From assembly GCA_019358875.1 (NCBI GenBank), contig JAHHIF010000003.1, forward strand, positions 186,001 through 250,000: a stretch of DNA of 64,000 bases, written 5' to 3'. The position numbers were made by a program, and so were the translations under genes. The DNA is from Symplocastrum torsivum CPER-KK1. GTDB lineage: Bacteria; Cyanobacteriota; Cyanobacteriia; Cyanobacteriales; Coleofasciculaceae. The notes below the pieces were generated by a model. It worked only from the letters and a program-made list of their open reading frames with translations, did no database searches and had not been told where the DNA came from. Below, piece by piece: positions 29,151-36,891 of this stretch (within the stretch, counting starts at the first letter, position 1; each line of letters opens with the position of its first letter).

Positions 29151-29348
29151 ATGGAGATCGGGCAAAAAGTAAAAGTCTACCGCCTCAGAGACCGCGTGTC
29201 TCCCGTTGTTGTAAGTAAACTGGGGAAAGTCGGTATCATTAAAGGTTACAAAATGACCGATGGCAGTGGCGTTGGCGTTATTGTTCAATTTGACGATAAC
29301 TCAAGCACCTGGTTCTTTGAAGACGAACTGAAACCCGCAGAAAACTAA
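29151..29348 (+). CDS. petP: Cytochrome b6f complex subunit PetP (DUF2862)
   Basis: A 65-residue SH3-like protein (MEIGQKVKVYRLRDRVS at the start, VIVQFDDNSSTWFFEDEL at the end). This matches PetP, a small cytoplasm-facing subunit of the cytochrome b6f complex in cyanobacteria and red algae that affects linear electron flow. ATG 29151 fits the known N-terminus; TTG 29139 adds four residues. It is followed after two bases by get3d, so the two are probably co-transcribed. The fold is close to that of ferredoxin-thioredoxin reductase variable subunit, but the length and N-terminus fit PetP better. Confidence 0.82.
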   Translation: MEIGQKVKVYRLRDRVSPVVVSKLGKVGIIKGYKMTDGSGVGVIVQFDDNSSTWFFEDELKPAEN

Positions 29349-29350
29349 CA

Positions 29351-30448
29351 ATGGCCCTGATACTTACCTTCTTGGGCAAAGGCGGCATCGGTCGCACAAC
29401 TGTTGCGATCGCTGCCGCTAAACAGCTATCCAGCCTCGGTCAACGAGTGCTTCTGGTAGGACAAGACCCCGGTCCTGCCTTTGAAATTTTGCTAGGGGCA
29501 TCAACGAGTCCCGACCCAACTGAAATTGGCGCAAACCTCCAAGTTGTCCAGCTACAAAGCACGGTACTACTAGAACGTAACTGGGAAGAGGTCAAAAAAC
29601 TAGAGGCGCAATATTTGCGATCGCCTGTTTTAACAAGTGTCCACAGTCAAGAACTGGGCATCTTACCAGGCATGGACAATGCTTTGGCACTGAACGCGAT
29701 TCGCGAGTATGAAAATAGCGGCAAGTACGACGCAATCATCTACGACGGTAGTGGCGACCAAGCTACCCTACGGATGCTGGGATTACCAGAGATTTTAAGC
29801 TGGTACATCCGCCGCTTCCGTAAAGTCGTAGAAGACTCCGACGTTTGGAAATCCGTATCACCCTTTATTCAACCGATCACCAGTACTGTCTTAACTGTCT
29901 CATGGACAGGAGATAGCTTCGCCCAGGCACCCACTAACCAGGCGAACAATCTACTAGAGCAAGGTAAAGCGGCACTCACTGACCCAAACCGCGTGGCGGC
30001 ATACTTAGTCACCACCGATGACCCAGTTGCGATCGCTACTGCCAAATATCTCTGGGGTAGCGCTCAACAAGTAGGCTTAACCGTAGGCGGTACCCTTCTC
30101 AACCGTGCTTCGACCAGCGATGCTGTAGCAGCAGAATTTGAGCCTCTGCCACTAACCACCATTCCCTCTCGCACTGACGATGACTGGCAACCCCTGATGG
30201 ATGCCTTGCCAGATTTCAAGCAAGCCACCCAAGCACCCCGACCAATCACCATCGACATTCCCGCCCGTCAGGTACGCTTGTTCCTGCCTGGTTTTGACAA
30301 AAAGCAGGTAAAACTCACCCAATCGGGTCCTGAAATCACGATTGAAGCAGGTGACCAACGGCGTAATATCCTGCTGCCCCCCCAACTGAGTGGTCAACCA
30401 GTAAAGGGTGCTAAATTCCAAAATAGTTATCTAACGATATCGCTCTAG
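29351..30448 (+). CDS. Get3d-type ArsA/GET3 family ATPase
   Basis: A 365-residue P-loop ATPase. The N-terminus holds the deviant Walker A FLGKGGIGRTT (residues 8-17) and the following VLLVGQDPGPAFEILLG; the usual second lysine region and the cysteine pair of eukaryotic Get3 are not visible. The last 75 residues form an alpha-crystallin-like domain (IDIPARQVRLFLPGFDK, then GPEITIEAGDQRRNILL). This combination is that of Get3d, a Get3 paralog conserved in cyanobacteria and chloroplasts and linked to the emergence of photosynthesis. Its client is not known for certain. It lies between petP and chlG, two bases after petP. Confidence 0.8.
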   Translation: MALILTFLGKGGIGRTTVAIAAAKQLSSLGQRVLLVGQDPGPAFEILLGASTSPDPTEIGANLQVVQLQSTVLLERNWEEVKKLEAQYLRSPVLTSVHSQELGILPGMDNALALNAIREYENSGKYDAIIYDGSGDQATLRMLGLPEILSWYIRRFRKVVEDSDVWKSVSPFIQPITSTVLTVSWTGDSFAQAPTNQANNLLEQGKAALTDPNRVAAYLVTTDDPVAIATAKYLWGSAQQVGLTVGGTLLNRASTSDAVAAEFEPLPLTTIPSRTDDDWQPLMDALPDFKQATQAPRPITIDIPARQVRLFLPGFDKKQVKLTQSGPEITIEAGDQRRNILLPPQLSGQPVKGAKFQNSYLTISL

Positions 30449-30528
30449 TTGGTTATTGGTTATTAGTTGTTGGTTGTTGGTGATTGACAACTAATAACAA
30501 ACAACAAACAACACACAACAAACAACAA
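30449..30528 (+). repeat. Low-complexity inverted-repeat leader between get3d and chlG
   Basis: The 80-bp spacer is T/G-rich in its first half and A/C-rich in its second, so it can fold back on itself. A perfect 12-base pair of arms lies at 30459-30470 (GTTATTAGTTGT) and 30487-30498 (ACAACTAATAAC), and the flanking GTTGTTGGT-like and CAAACAAC-like stretches can extend it. It looks like the degenerate tandem repeats common between cyanobacterial genes. It ends right at the chlG start codon and could influence its translation. Confidence 0.6.
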
Positions 30529-31500
30529 ATGACTAACGACAACTCAGCCGAACGTAGCGCCAAAACCCGGCAACTACTGGGTATGAAAGGTGCTGCCCCT
30601 GGTGAAACCTCGATTTGGAAAATTCGCCTCCAGCTAATGAAGCCGATTACCTGGATTCCCTTGATTTGGGGAGTTGTCTGCGGTGCGGCTTCTTCTGGTG
30701 GGTATAGCTGGACGCTGGAGGACATCCTCAAAGCAGCAACCTGTATGTTGCTTTCTGGCCCCCTGATGGTGGGTTATACCCAAACTCTGAATGATTTCTA
30801 CGATCGCGAAATTGACGCAATCAATGAACCCTATCGCCCCATCCCTTCTGGTGCTATTTCTGTACGCCAGGTCGTTACACAGATTCTGGTGCTACTGATT
30901 GCGGGAATCGGTCTTTCCTACATTCTGGATCGGTGGGTAGGTCATGAGTTTCCCACGATTACTTGTCTTGCCTTAGGTGGTGCCTTCTTGGCTTATATCT
31001 ACTCAGCCCCACCCCTGAAACTGAAGAAGAATGGTTGGCTAGGTAACTATGCTCTAGGGGCAAGCTACATCGCCCTCCCTTGGTGGACAGGTCACGCGCT
31101 GTTTGGCGACCTAAACTGGACGATTGTGATTTTGACCCTGTTCTATAGTTTGGCTGGGTTAGGAATTGCTGTTGTTAACGACTTCAAGAGTGTAGAAGGC
31201 GATCGCCAATTGGGGTTACAGTCACTACCTGTGATGTTCGGTATTGGTGCAGCAGCTTGGATTTGCGTGCTGATGATTGATGTCTTTCAAGTGGGTATTG
31301 CTGGTTACTTGATTGGTATCCATCAAAACCTCTATGCCGCGATTTTGATGCTGTTAATCATTCCCCAAATCACGTTCCAGGATATGTACTTCTTGCGTGA
31401 CCCTTTGAAGAATGATGTGAAGTATCAAGCCAGTGCCCAACCCTTTTTGGTACTAGGGATGCTAGTTGCGGGTTTAGCAATTGGTCATGCTGGAATCTGA
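30529..31500 (+). CDS. chlG: Chlorophyll synthase ChlG
   Basis: A 323-residue UbiA-family prenyltransferase that attaches geranylgeranyl or phytyl diphosphate to chlorophyllide a, the last step of chlorophyll a synthesis in the thylakoid or plasma membrane. It has the two aspartate-rich motifs, NDFYDREIDAINEPYRPIP and DFKSVEGDRQLGLQSLP, and about nine membrane segments. The characteristic ETSIWKIRLQLMKPITWIP segment precedes the first helix. ATG 30529 is chosen; the 15 residues encoded upstream in frame come from the low-complexity repeat and are not conserved in type. Confidence 0.95.
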   Translation: MTNDNSAERSAKTRQLLGMKGAAPGETSIWKIRLQLMKPITWIPLIWGVVCGAASSGGYSWTLEDILKAATCMLLSGPLMVGYTQTLNDFYDREIDAINEPYRPIPSGAISVRQVVTQILVLLIAGIGLSYILDRWVGHEFPTITCLALGGAFLAYIYSAPPLKLKKNGWLGNYALGASYIALPWWTGHALFGDLNWTIVILTLFYSLAGLGIAVVNDFKSVEGDRQLGLQSLPVMFGIGAAAWICVLMIDVFQVGIAGYLIGIHQNLYAAILMLLIIPQITFQDMYFLRDPLKNDVKYQASAQPFLVLGMLVAGLAIGHAGI

Positions 31501-31661
31501 CCTTGCGTTAGTGAGTGTGTAGCACACCAATCTCGTAGCAAATAGGAATTATACAGCAATTTTCATACTGGTGAGGTACAGTCAATTTTTCTCTCTTCTC
31601 CTATAGAGAATGGGAGAGTAGGATAGATGTACCTCATTAGCCTAGAAAACGCTGTAGCTGT

Positions 31662-31701
31662 GCGATCGCTTTTGATAATCTCTTTGGAGATAAGCGATCG
31701 C
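31662..31701. terminator. HIP1-cored inverted repeat between convergent genes
   Basis: Two exact 10-base arms, GCGATCGCTT (31662-31671) and AAGCGATCGC (31692-31701), are separated by 20 bases and followed on the plus strand by TTCTTTT. The hairpin lies about 160 bp past chlG and 40 bp before the end of the convergent methyltransferase gene, so it could stop transcription from both sides. Two similar hairpins occur at 36817 and 45134. Confidence 0.55.
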
Positions 31702-31740
31702 TTCTTTTATAGGGACTCTTACAATTCATTGAAGATTACT

Positions 31741-32802
31741 CTAATTACTGGCAACCTGACAAATCGCCATAAAATGTGATGAGTATTTGTTAGTACTGTA
31801 ATGGACGAGTTGTAGTCCAGCTTGTTCTAGTTCTTGCCGAAGTTCAGGTAGCTCATGCTTATGATGTCTCCAAATAGTAATCTCTTCCCCGTCAGCAATT
31901 TCAATAGTTTTATCTATTCCTCTAAAACTGAAATTCACTGTGTAATCATGAATGATTCTCATATTAGCAACCATACTATCTCTTTTTAAATCATACTTTC
32001 TCACAAGTTCACAATCTTCAGGTCTAATTCCAATATTGTTTTTAAGCCACGTATATATTTGTTCTGCATGATAATTGAAACCACCTCTCACTCTTCCATC
32101 CCATTGAGCGTTAGAACCAGTTTCGTTAGTCAAGACCAATAAATCATGCTTACCCATGCTATTTTTAAAGTTTTTTAGTACTTCGAGTCTATTTTGATGA
32201 TTGCCAATTGTTACACCTAAATGTAATATTGTTTTTGCGATATCGTCAGTTTCAATGTCAGCCTGATCTTTTGAAGAAGTTTTAGGAAGATAACTAGTTT
32301 CTATATCAATGCTGTAACTTTCAAACTCGATTAGTGGAAACCAATTTCTAAAATTTTTCCTAGATAAAGCAAGTAATTCTTCACTAATATCTAAGGCAAT
32401 ATATTTATTGACTTTGCCCAATTTATTAAGTTTCTGGATAAATGCTTTAACAGGATAGGAATTTCCTGCTCCTACATCCACAATATTAACTTTTTTACAA
32501 TTTTGTAGATTGCCATTGAGGTATTCAAAATTATCCCTTAAAAGGTCAATTTCCACATTTGATGTCCGATACCATCGAGGAATAATATATTTTAGATAAA
32601 AATTATCCCAAATTTTTGCTCCTCTGCCTTTGTAAGAATACTTTAAAGGAATTTCACGTCTAACTTCTATTGCCTGAATTATTCCTAAAACTTCTTCTTC
32701 AGAAAAACTAGAATAGAATTCAGAACTTGGTGTTGATGTTCGACGGATAGGAGATGGGACTGACGAGGGGAGTGGGGAATTGCGATTGAAATTTTTAGCC
32801 AT
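31741..32802 (-). CDS. EgtD-like histidine-specific SAM-dependent methyltransferase family protein
   Basis: A 353-residue protein resembling the EgtD/Methyltransf_33 family (L-histidine N-alpha-methyltransferase of ergothioneine synthesis and related enzymes). It has the SAM-binding VDVGAGNSYPVKAFIQ near residue 115, ALDISEELLALS after beta-2, LTNETGSNA in the position of the family's active-site loop, and a C-terminal strand pair with EEITIWRHHKHE. The first 28 residues are Ser/Pro-rich and not conserved in type. No EgtB or other ergothioneine gene is nearby, so the substrate is open. It starts inside the end of the MFS remnant upstream. Confidence 0.6.
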   Translation of the reverse strand: MAKNFNRNSPLPSSVPSPIRRTSTPSSEFYSSFSEEEVLGIIQAIEVRREIPLKYSYKGRGAKIWDNFYLKYIIPRWYRTSNVEIDLLRDNFEYLNGNLQNCKKVNIVDVGAGNSYPVKAFIQKLNKLGKVNKYIALDISEELLALSRKNFRNWFPLIEFESYSIDIETSYLPKTSSKDQADIETDDIAKTILHLGVTIGNHQNRLEVLKNFKNSMGKHDLLVLTNETGSNAQWDGRVRGGFNYHAEQIYTWLKNNIGIRPEDCELVRKYDLKRDSMVANMRIIHDYTVNFSFRGIDKTIEIADGEEITIWRHHKHELPELRQELEQAGLQLVHYSTNKYSSHFMAICQVASN

Positions 32803-32989
32803 GTTTTGTTCTTCCTATAGCGCTGAAGTACTCAGTACTGGATTGCCGTGCCAAAACAAATAGGATGAATGCTGTAACAAAAGCACCCACAACAATGATC
32901 AAAATAGCAGCATCAAAACTACCAGTTGTCACAACGATGGTGCCAGGGATAAGCGAACCTCCGACACCGCCAAACAATATTGTTCTTAC
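32795..32989 (-). pseudogene. Remnant of an MFS-type transporter C-terminus
   Basis: Behind a TAA at 32990-32992 a short frame reads ILFGGVGGSLIPGTIVV, then a strongly hydrophobic helix AAILIIVVGAFVTAFILFVL, as in the last two helices of major facilitator transporters. No ATG begins it (TTG 32977 is the first possible start) and nothing upstream continues the transporter. It is most likely the tail of a deleted gene, although a 60-residue membrane peptide cannot be ruled out. Its stop overlaps the ATG of the EgtD-like gene by eight bases, so the two were probably once in one operon. Confidence 0.45.
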
Positions 32990-33180
32990 TTAAATTTCTC
33001 TCTACCCTGCAAACCACTGCAACTGCCTAATAGGACTTAGACAAAAACTTGTGAAACCCTTTGGGAGCTTGGGTTCTGGGATAGACTCACAAAGCGATCA
33101 CGACTGTCGAGCCTAACTCTCAACAATCTAGATAGGCGATCGCGTACCTTTAGAACACTATCCTTCTTCAAGCTCTTCAT

Positions 33181-33206
33181 CCAGGAATCTCCCAAGAGAT
33201 TCCTGG
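33181..33206 (-). terminator. Hairpin just downstream of the infC-type gene
   Basis: Perfect 10-base arms CCAGGAATCT (33181-33190) and AGATTCCTGG (33197-33206) with a six-base loop begin 10 bp past the stop codon of the IF-3 gene. There is no run of T on the minus strand after it, so it may be an RNA-end stabiliser rather than a strong intrinsic terminator. Confidence 0.5.
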
Positions 33207-33215
33207 AAAGTTAGT

Positions 33216-33704
33216 CTAAACAGGCATTAGCTGAACAATCAGGGAGCGCCTATCAAGCGTCTGGACTTTACTAACTTGGCTTAAGTCATTTGCAATGCGG
33301 TCTAGCAGTTCTGCTGCCTGTTCGCGATATTGATTTTCCCGACCACGTAAACGAATGAGAAACTTAACTGAATCGCCTTTACTCAACCACTGAATAGCGT
33401 TATTGATGCGTAGCTGATAATCAGACACACCAATGTTTGGACGAAGCCTAACTTCCTTGACTGTTGGTCTAGCACTCTGATTCTGACGTTTTTTCTGTTG
33501 GTACTGAAGCTTGCCATAGTTCAGAATCTTAGCGACAGGAGCGTCTTCACCCTGAGAGACCACTACTAGGTCAAGTCCTGCACTCTCGGCTATTTGTAGA
33601 GCTTCATAAGTGTCAGTCAAACCACGCTTGGTATTTTCATGGTCAATCAAAAAGACTTGGGTCGCCTTGATTTGACGGTTGATCAGTTGTTTCTGGGCTA
33701 CGAT
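33216..33704 (-). CDS. infC: Translation initiation factor IF-3 (divergent, AUC start)
   Basis: An IF-3 protein of 162 residues if read from codon ATC 33704. The N-domain has LINRQIKATQVFLIDHENTK and the C-domain RPTVKEVRLRPNIGVSDYQL with KGDSVKFLIRLRGREN, both clear IF-3 signatures. There is no ATG, GTG or TTG between the upstream in-frame TAA and TTG 33650, and TTG would cut off the conserved N-terminal strand. AAGAGGAG sits six bases before the ATC. IF-3 acts on the 30S subunit and rejects weak start codons; infC genes in E. coli and others start with AUU for self-control. The sequence is divergent from the usual cyanobacterial IF-3, so it may be a second copy. Confidence 0.85.
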   Translation of the reverse strand: MVAQKQLINRQIKATQVFLIDHENTKRGLTDTYEALQIAESAGLDLVVVSQGEDAPVAKILNYGKLQYQQKKRQNQSARPTVKEVRLRPNIGVSDYQLRINNAIQWLSKGDSVKFLIRLRGRENQYREQAAELLDRIANDLSQVSKVQTLDRRSLIVQLMPV

Positions 33705-33710
33705 AGGAGT

Positions 33711-33718
33711 CTCCTCTT
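33711..33718 (-). promoter_or_regulatory. Shine-Dalgarno that fixes the infC start
   Basis: On the minus strand the sequence is AAGAGGAG, followed by ACTCCT and then ATC. The six-base spacing is ideal and no other start codon lies in reach, so it supports initiation at AUC. Confidence 0.65.
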
Positions 33719-34229
33719 AATTTTAAATAGGTTGCCACTTGACATTGCAAGTATTATCAAGGTAACACAGAGCTTACTAACTTTGCTGCCTCCGGCTGCA
33801 CCAATAGCTCAAAAACAAGCTTCCAGATGCGGTTGTTGCCTGTTTTATGGTCATAGCTCTCGCATAGTCTGTAGAGAATGAACGATAGGCACACTCGCGC
33901 TTGCTAAGTTTACTGCCCATAAGTGCATTGCACTAAACACCAGAGTTAGGATGCGATCGCAAAGCTACGGAAAAAGCTGAAGATGCTGGGTAGCAGAGCA
34001 ATTCGTGATAGCTGAAGTATCTCACTAATAACGATTACAACCATCCTAATTCTCGTAGGTTTTGCAGATCTCGCTCAAAGTTTCGCCATCTCAACAGCCT
34101 ACCTATGGCAATCGTAACCCTGTCCTCGCTCTAAACAAGTCATCAAAAGGGTACCCGATGGGGTACTACTCATTCCAATGACTAACAACTTATGTTTGAG
34201 CTGTAAGTTGCTCAAAACAGAAAAGTTCA
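33719..34229. other. 511-bp gap with no clear gene
   Basis: The stretch must hold the infC promoter on the minus strand and that of the hypothetical gene at 34230. On the minus strand, 34035 to about 34134 reads through a short coding-like piece (RWRNFERDLQNLRELGWL, then TAA) with no start codon; it could be the tail of a lost gene. No RNA gene or strong repeat was seen. Confidence 0.4.
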
Positions 34230-34832
34230 ATGCTTGTTTCTACTTTTGAAGTTCTCCTGAAACCACAATTTCCAAGTAACCCACCAGGTTTCAAAAATAT
34301 TAGCCGTACAGTGATTCAAGGTTATTTCCTTACCATCGCTAATGTGAACTTCTTTCCTGTGACCGTCTCTCTTGTCTTCACGATCAAGTTTCCATCAGAT
34401 CCTACTGACCTAACAGAGCGCCCCACATCGTTCAAAGACTTCATTAATGCTGTCGATATTTCAGGACAAAATCTTTTTTCGGGTTCTTTTTCTCAAGCAA
34501 CGCTAGTTCCAGAAATAGTTCCACAAAACAATAAAGCGCGGCTTACGTTCACTCTTCCTGAGAATGGCACTGGTTTGCTCATACTGCAACCTGATTTCAT
34601 TAAGCAACCTGAACTGCTGACAGAGGCAAACTTCGAGGCTCGTGGGTATGTAGAGATCTTCTTGTCCTCACTTTCAGGCTCAGACACGGCTACGCTGCTC
34701 GTAACCCCTGAGCAGCGCGGCACATTCTTCAAAGACCTAAAGGGTAAGACTTTGGCTGATATTGGACTCGATCAAATCGTCTATCCACTCCCAGTTAGCA
34801 ACGGAGGGGTCTTCAAGATCTCCAATTCGTAA
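34230..34832 (+). CDS. Hypothetical protein, probably beta-sandwich
   Basis: A 200-residue protein I do not recognise. It has no signal peptide or membrane segment. The pattern of alternating hydrophobic residues (GYFLTIANVNFFPVTVSLVF; ARLTFTLPENGTGLLILQP; GYVEIFLSSL; TATLLVTPEQRGTFF) suggests a beta-sandwich fold. The gene stands alone between the infC-type gene and the DUF1350 gene and is followed by a hairpin. Codon use looks like that of its neighbours. Confidence 0.7.
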   Translation: MLVSTFEVLLKPQFPSNPPGFKNISRTVIQGYFLTIANVNFFPVTVSLVFTIKFPSDPTDLTERPTSFKDFINAVDISGQNLFSGSFSQATLVPEIVPQNNKARLTFTLPENGTGLLILQPDFIKQPELLTEANFEARGYVEIFLSSLSGSDTATLLVTPEQRGTFFKDLKGKTLADIGLDQIVYPLPVSNGGVFKISNS

Positions 34833-34864
34833 TACTGTTTCACTGACTGATTTAACCCATAAGC

Positions 34865-34887
34865 AGGGGTGGATTCAGCCCACCCCT
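34865..34887 (+). terminator. GC-rich hairpin after the hypothetical gene
   Basis: Arms AGGGGTGG (34865-34872) and CCACCCCT (34880-34887) with a seven-base loop start 32 bp after the stop codon. No T run follows, so it may terminate weakly or protect the RNA end. Confidence 0.5.
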
Positions 34888-34960
34888 CTAGTGATGCTCC
34901 TATAGGGTTGTATCTAAGTTTGTACTCTCTAAAAACATCTTTCGTAATGTAAGGACTGCT

Positions 34961-35965
34961 ATGCGTGAAATTTTTAAGTTTAGTCCGGTTTCCTTTAGCT
35001 GGGTGGCGATTCATCCCGAACCTAAAGGTGTCATACAATTCATCGGTGGTGCTTTTTTTGGTACTTTTCCAACCGTTTTCTACAGATATTTCTTACAGAA
35101 GTTGTTTGAAGAAGGTTACACAATCATCGCGCTACCCTTCAGGTTTAGCTTTCGTCATTGGTCAATTGCCATTGATTTACTGAAGGAACAGGAGGTTCTG
35201 CGCCAAGAACTCTCAGAAATCGCAAGTAGATTAGGCTATCGACAGGATGTGTACCAAGACAAGGCTAACTACTTTTGGCTAGGACACAGCTTAGGCTGCA
35301 AGTACATCGCTTTACTAGAATTCCTAAGCGGCGAACACTGGAAACAGATTACGGGGTCTTGTGTTGAACGACATGCCTACCAGCAGATTGAGACTACTAT
35401 TAGCAATGCTGGTTTGGATAGTGCCTCAATTCTGGCTCAGCCATCTTTATTGATTGCGCCTGATATTAGCAATACAGAGAGTGCGATTCCTCTCCGCGCG
35501 ATCGCACGTTTCCTCGACCGAGTTGGACTAGGTGTATTGCCAACTAGAGAGCAAACCCAGTGTTTTATTGAACGCAGTCAATTATTCAACCTGACAGCCA
35601 TGATTTCCTTAGATAAGGATACGTTAGCTGGTAGCGAGAACGACCAATTCAAAGACAAGCAGATCCGCGAAAACAGTGATGTGCTTTGGCTAATTGAGCA
35701 ATTAAAGACTAGAAAATTTCCGATTTTGCACAAAGAGCTACCAGGTAAGCACTTAGAGCCATTAGGCGTGAGAGTAGGTAACTACATTGTGGATCTAAAT
35801 CCATTTGACAAGTTTATCAAATCGCTCAGATGCAGAGTGCTTGAAGGCTATGCCACTCAATTTTTGGCTCAGCTAAGGCTTCGTCAGAGCAAAATTGAGG
35901 ATGATTCGGAACCGATAAAAACTGTTACCACGAATCTCGGAAATCCTGAATTATCTAAATTGTAG
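34961..35965 (+). CDS. DUF1350 alpha/beta-hydrolase-like protein
   Basis: A 334-residue protein of the DUF1350 family, found in cyanobacteria and plastids. The N-terminus reads FSWVAIHPEPKGVIQFIGGA, followed by FPTVFYRYFLQKLFEEGYTI, both family marks, and FWLGHSLGCKYIALLEF is a nucleophile-elbow-like GHSLG motif of an alpha/beta hydrolase. Function is unknown; a lipid- or membrane-linked hydrolase is possible. The start ATG 34961 is followed by conserved sequence. Degenerate heptamer repeats begin six bases after its stop. Confidence 0.82.
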   Translation: MREIFKFSPVSFSWVAIHPEPKGVIQFIGGAFFGTFPTVFYRYFLQKLFEEGYTIIALPFRFSFRHWSIAIDLLKEQEVLRQELSEIASRLGYRQDVYQDKANYFWLGHSLGCKYIALLEFLSGEHWKQITGSCVERHAYQQIETTISNAGLDSASILAQPSLLIAPDISNTESAIPLRAIARFLDRVGLGVLPTREQTQCFIERSQLFNLTAMISLDKDTLAGSENDQFKDKQIRENSDVLWLIEQLKTRKFPILHKELPGKHLEPLGVRVGNYIVDLNPFDKFIKSLRCRVLEGYATQFLAQLRLRQSKIEDDSEPIKTVTTNLGNPELSKL

Positions 35966-35971
35966 TCATTA

Positions 35972-35999
35972 ATTACCAATTCCCAATCCCCAGTCCCCA
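35972..35999. repeat. Degenerate heptamer repeat (STRR type), four units
   Basis: Units ATTACCA, ATTCCCA, ATCCCCA and GTCCCCA follow each other without a gap between the DUF1350 gene and the dehydrogenase gene. Short tandem heptamers of this kind are widespread in filamentous cyanobacteria. Confidence 0.7.
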
Positions 36000-36034
36000 C
36001 ATCTCAGGTGATATACTCAAAGCGCCTTGTACCA

Positions 36035-36790
36035 ATGGCAGCTATGGTTAACAGCAATCTAACAACTGCACTTATCGTTGGGGCGAGTCAGGGAATTGGC
36101 TTGGAGTTTGTTCGTCAATTTCTAGAAAGCGATCGCGTTGCTCGTGTCTACGCCACCTATCGAAATCCGCAATCAGAATTGTTGACAATTGCCGATTCTC
36201 GTCTGTGCTGCCTACCTTTGGACATTACAGAAGAAGCACAGATTGCGACTGTCGTAAAAGAAATCCAAACGGAGACGGAGGCACTCCATTATGTGATCAA
36301 TTGCGTGGGTGTATTGCATGAGGGAGCGATGCAACCGGAAAAGAGTTTGCGGCAACTCAATGCAGAACAGCTATTGCACTATTTCCAAGTGAATAGTCTT
36401 GGTGCTGTGCTGTTGGCGAAGCACGTACAGCCCTTGTTGAAGCATAGCGATCGCGCTATTCTGGCGACGATTTCCGCCAAAATTGGCAGCATCGGCGATA
36501 ACTACTTAGGTGGGTGGTATGGCTATCGCGCATCGAAGGCGGCACTGAATATGTTCATGCGGACAACCGCAATTGAATATAAGCGAACCTGTCCACGGGC
36601 AATTGTTGTTACCTTGCATCCCGGTACAACGGATACGCAGTTATCTCGTCCATTTCAGCGCAATGTTCTCCCAGAGAAACTATTCACCGTTGAGCGTACT
36701 GTCGGGCAACTGTTGAAAGTTCTCGATCAACTACAAGAAAAGGATAGTGGTGAATTTTTTTCGTGGGATGGCAGTCGGTTACCTTGGTAG
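36035..36790 (+). CDS. Short-chain dehydrogenase/reductase (CsgA/C-factor-like)
   Basis: A 251-residue SDR. The cofactor-binding motif is IVGASQGIGLEFVRQF, the active-site tyrosine and lysine lie in GWYGYRASKAALNMF, and LHPGTTDTQLSRPFQ follows as in the C-factor-like group. It reduces or oxidises a small carbonyl substrate with NAD(P)H; the substrate is unknown. The start is ambiguous among GTG 36008, ATG 36035 and ATG 36044; the last two leave only a short tail before the Rossmann fold. Confidence 0.85.
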   Translation: MAAMVNSNLTTALIVGASQGIGLEFVRQFLESDRVARVYATYRNPQSELLTIADSRLCCLPLDITEEAQIATVVKEIQTETEALHYVINCVGVLHEGAMQPEKSLRQLNAEQLLHYFQVNSLGAVLLAKHVQPLLKHSDRAILATISAKIGSIGDNYLGGWYGYRASKAALNMFMRTTAIEYKRTCPRAIVVTLHPGTTDTQLSRPFQRNVLPEKLFTVERTVGQLLKVLDQLQEKDSGEFFSWDGSRLPW

Positions 36791-36816
36791 GAAATAACTA
36801 CAGCCTATCAACGCAA

Positions 36817-36853
36817 AAGTGATCGCTTCTCATAATTTAAGTAGCGATCGCTT
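36817..36853. terminator. HIP1-cored inverted repeat between convergent genes
   Basis: Arms AAGTGATCGCT (36817-36827) and AGCGATCGCTT (36843-36853) pair over 11 bases with one G-U wobble and a 15-base loop. It lies between the ends of the dehydrogenase gene (plus) and the holin-like gene (minus), so it may end both transcripts. Confidence 0.55.
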
Positions 36854-36891
36854 GTTTCAGTTTTATAGGCGTTGTTAGCTTGTAGTAGATA

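Noticed and set aside
33639..33881. Plus-strand frame of 80 codons opposite infC
   Set aside because: It starts inside the IF-3 gene on the other strand and its translation has no recognisable pattern; IF-3 explains the conserved sequence.
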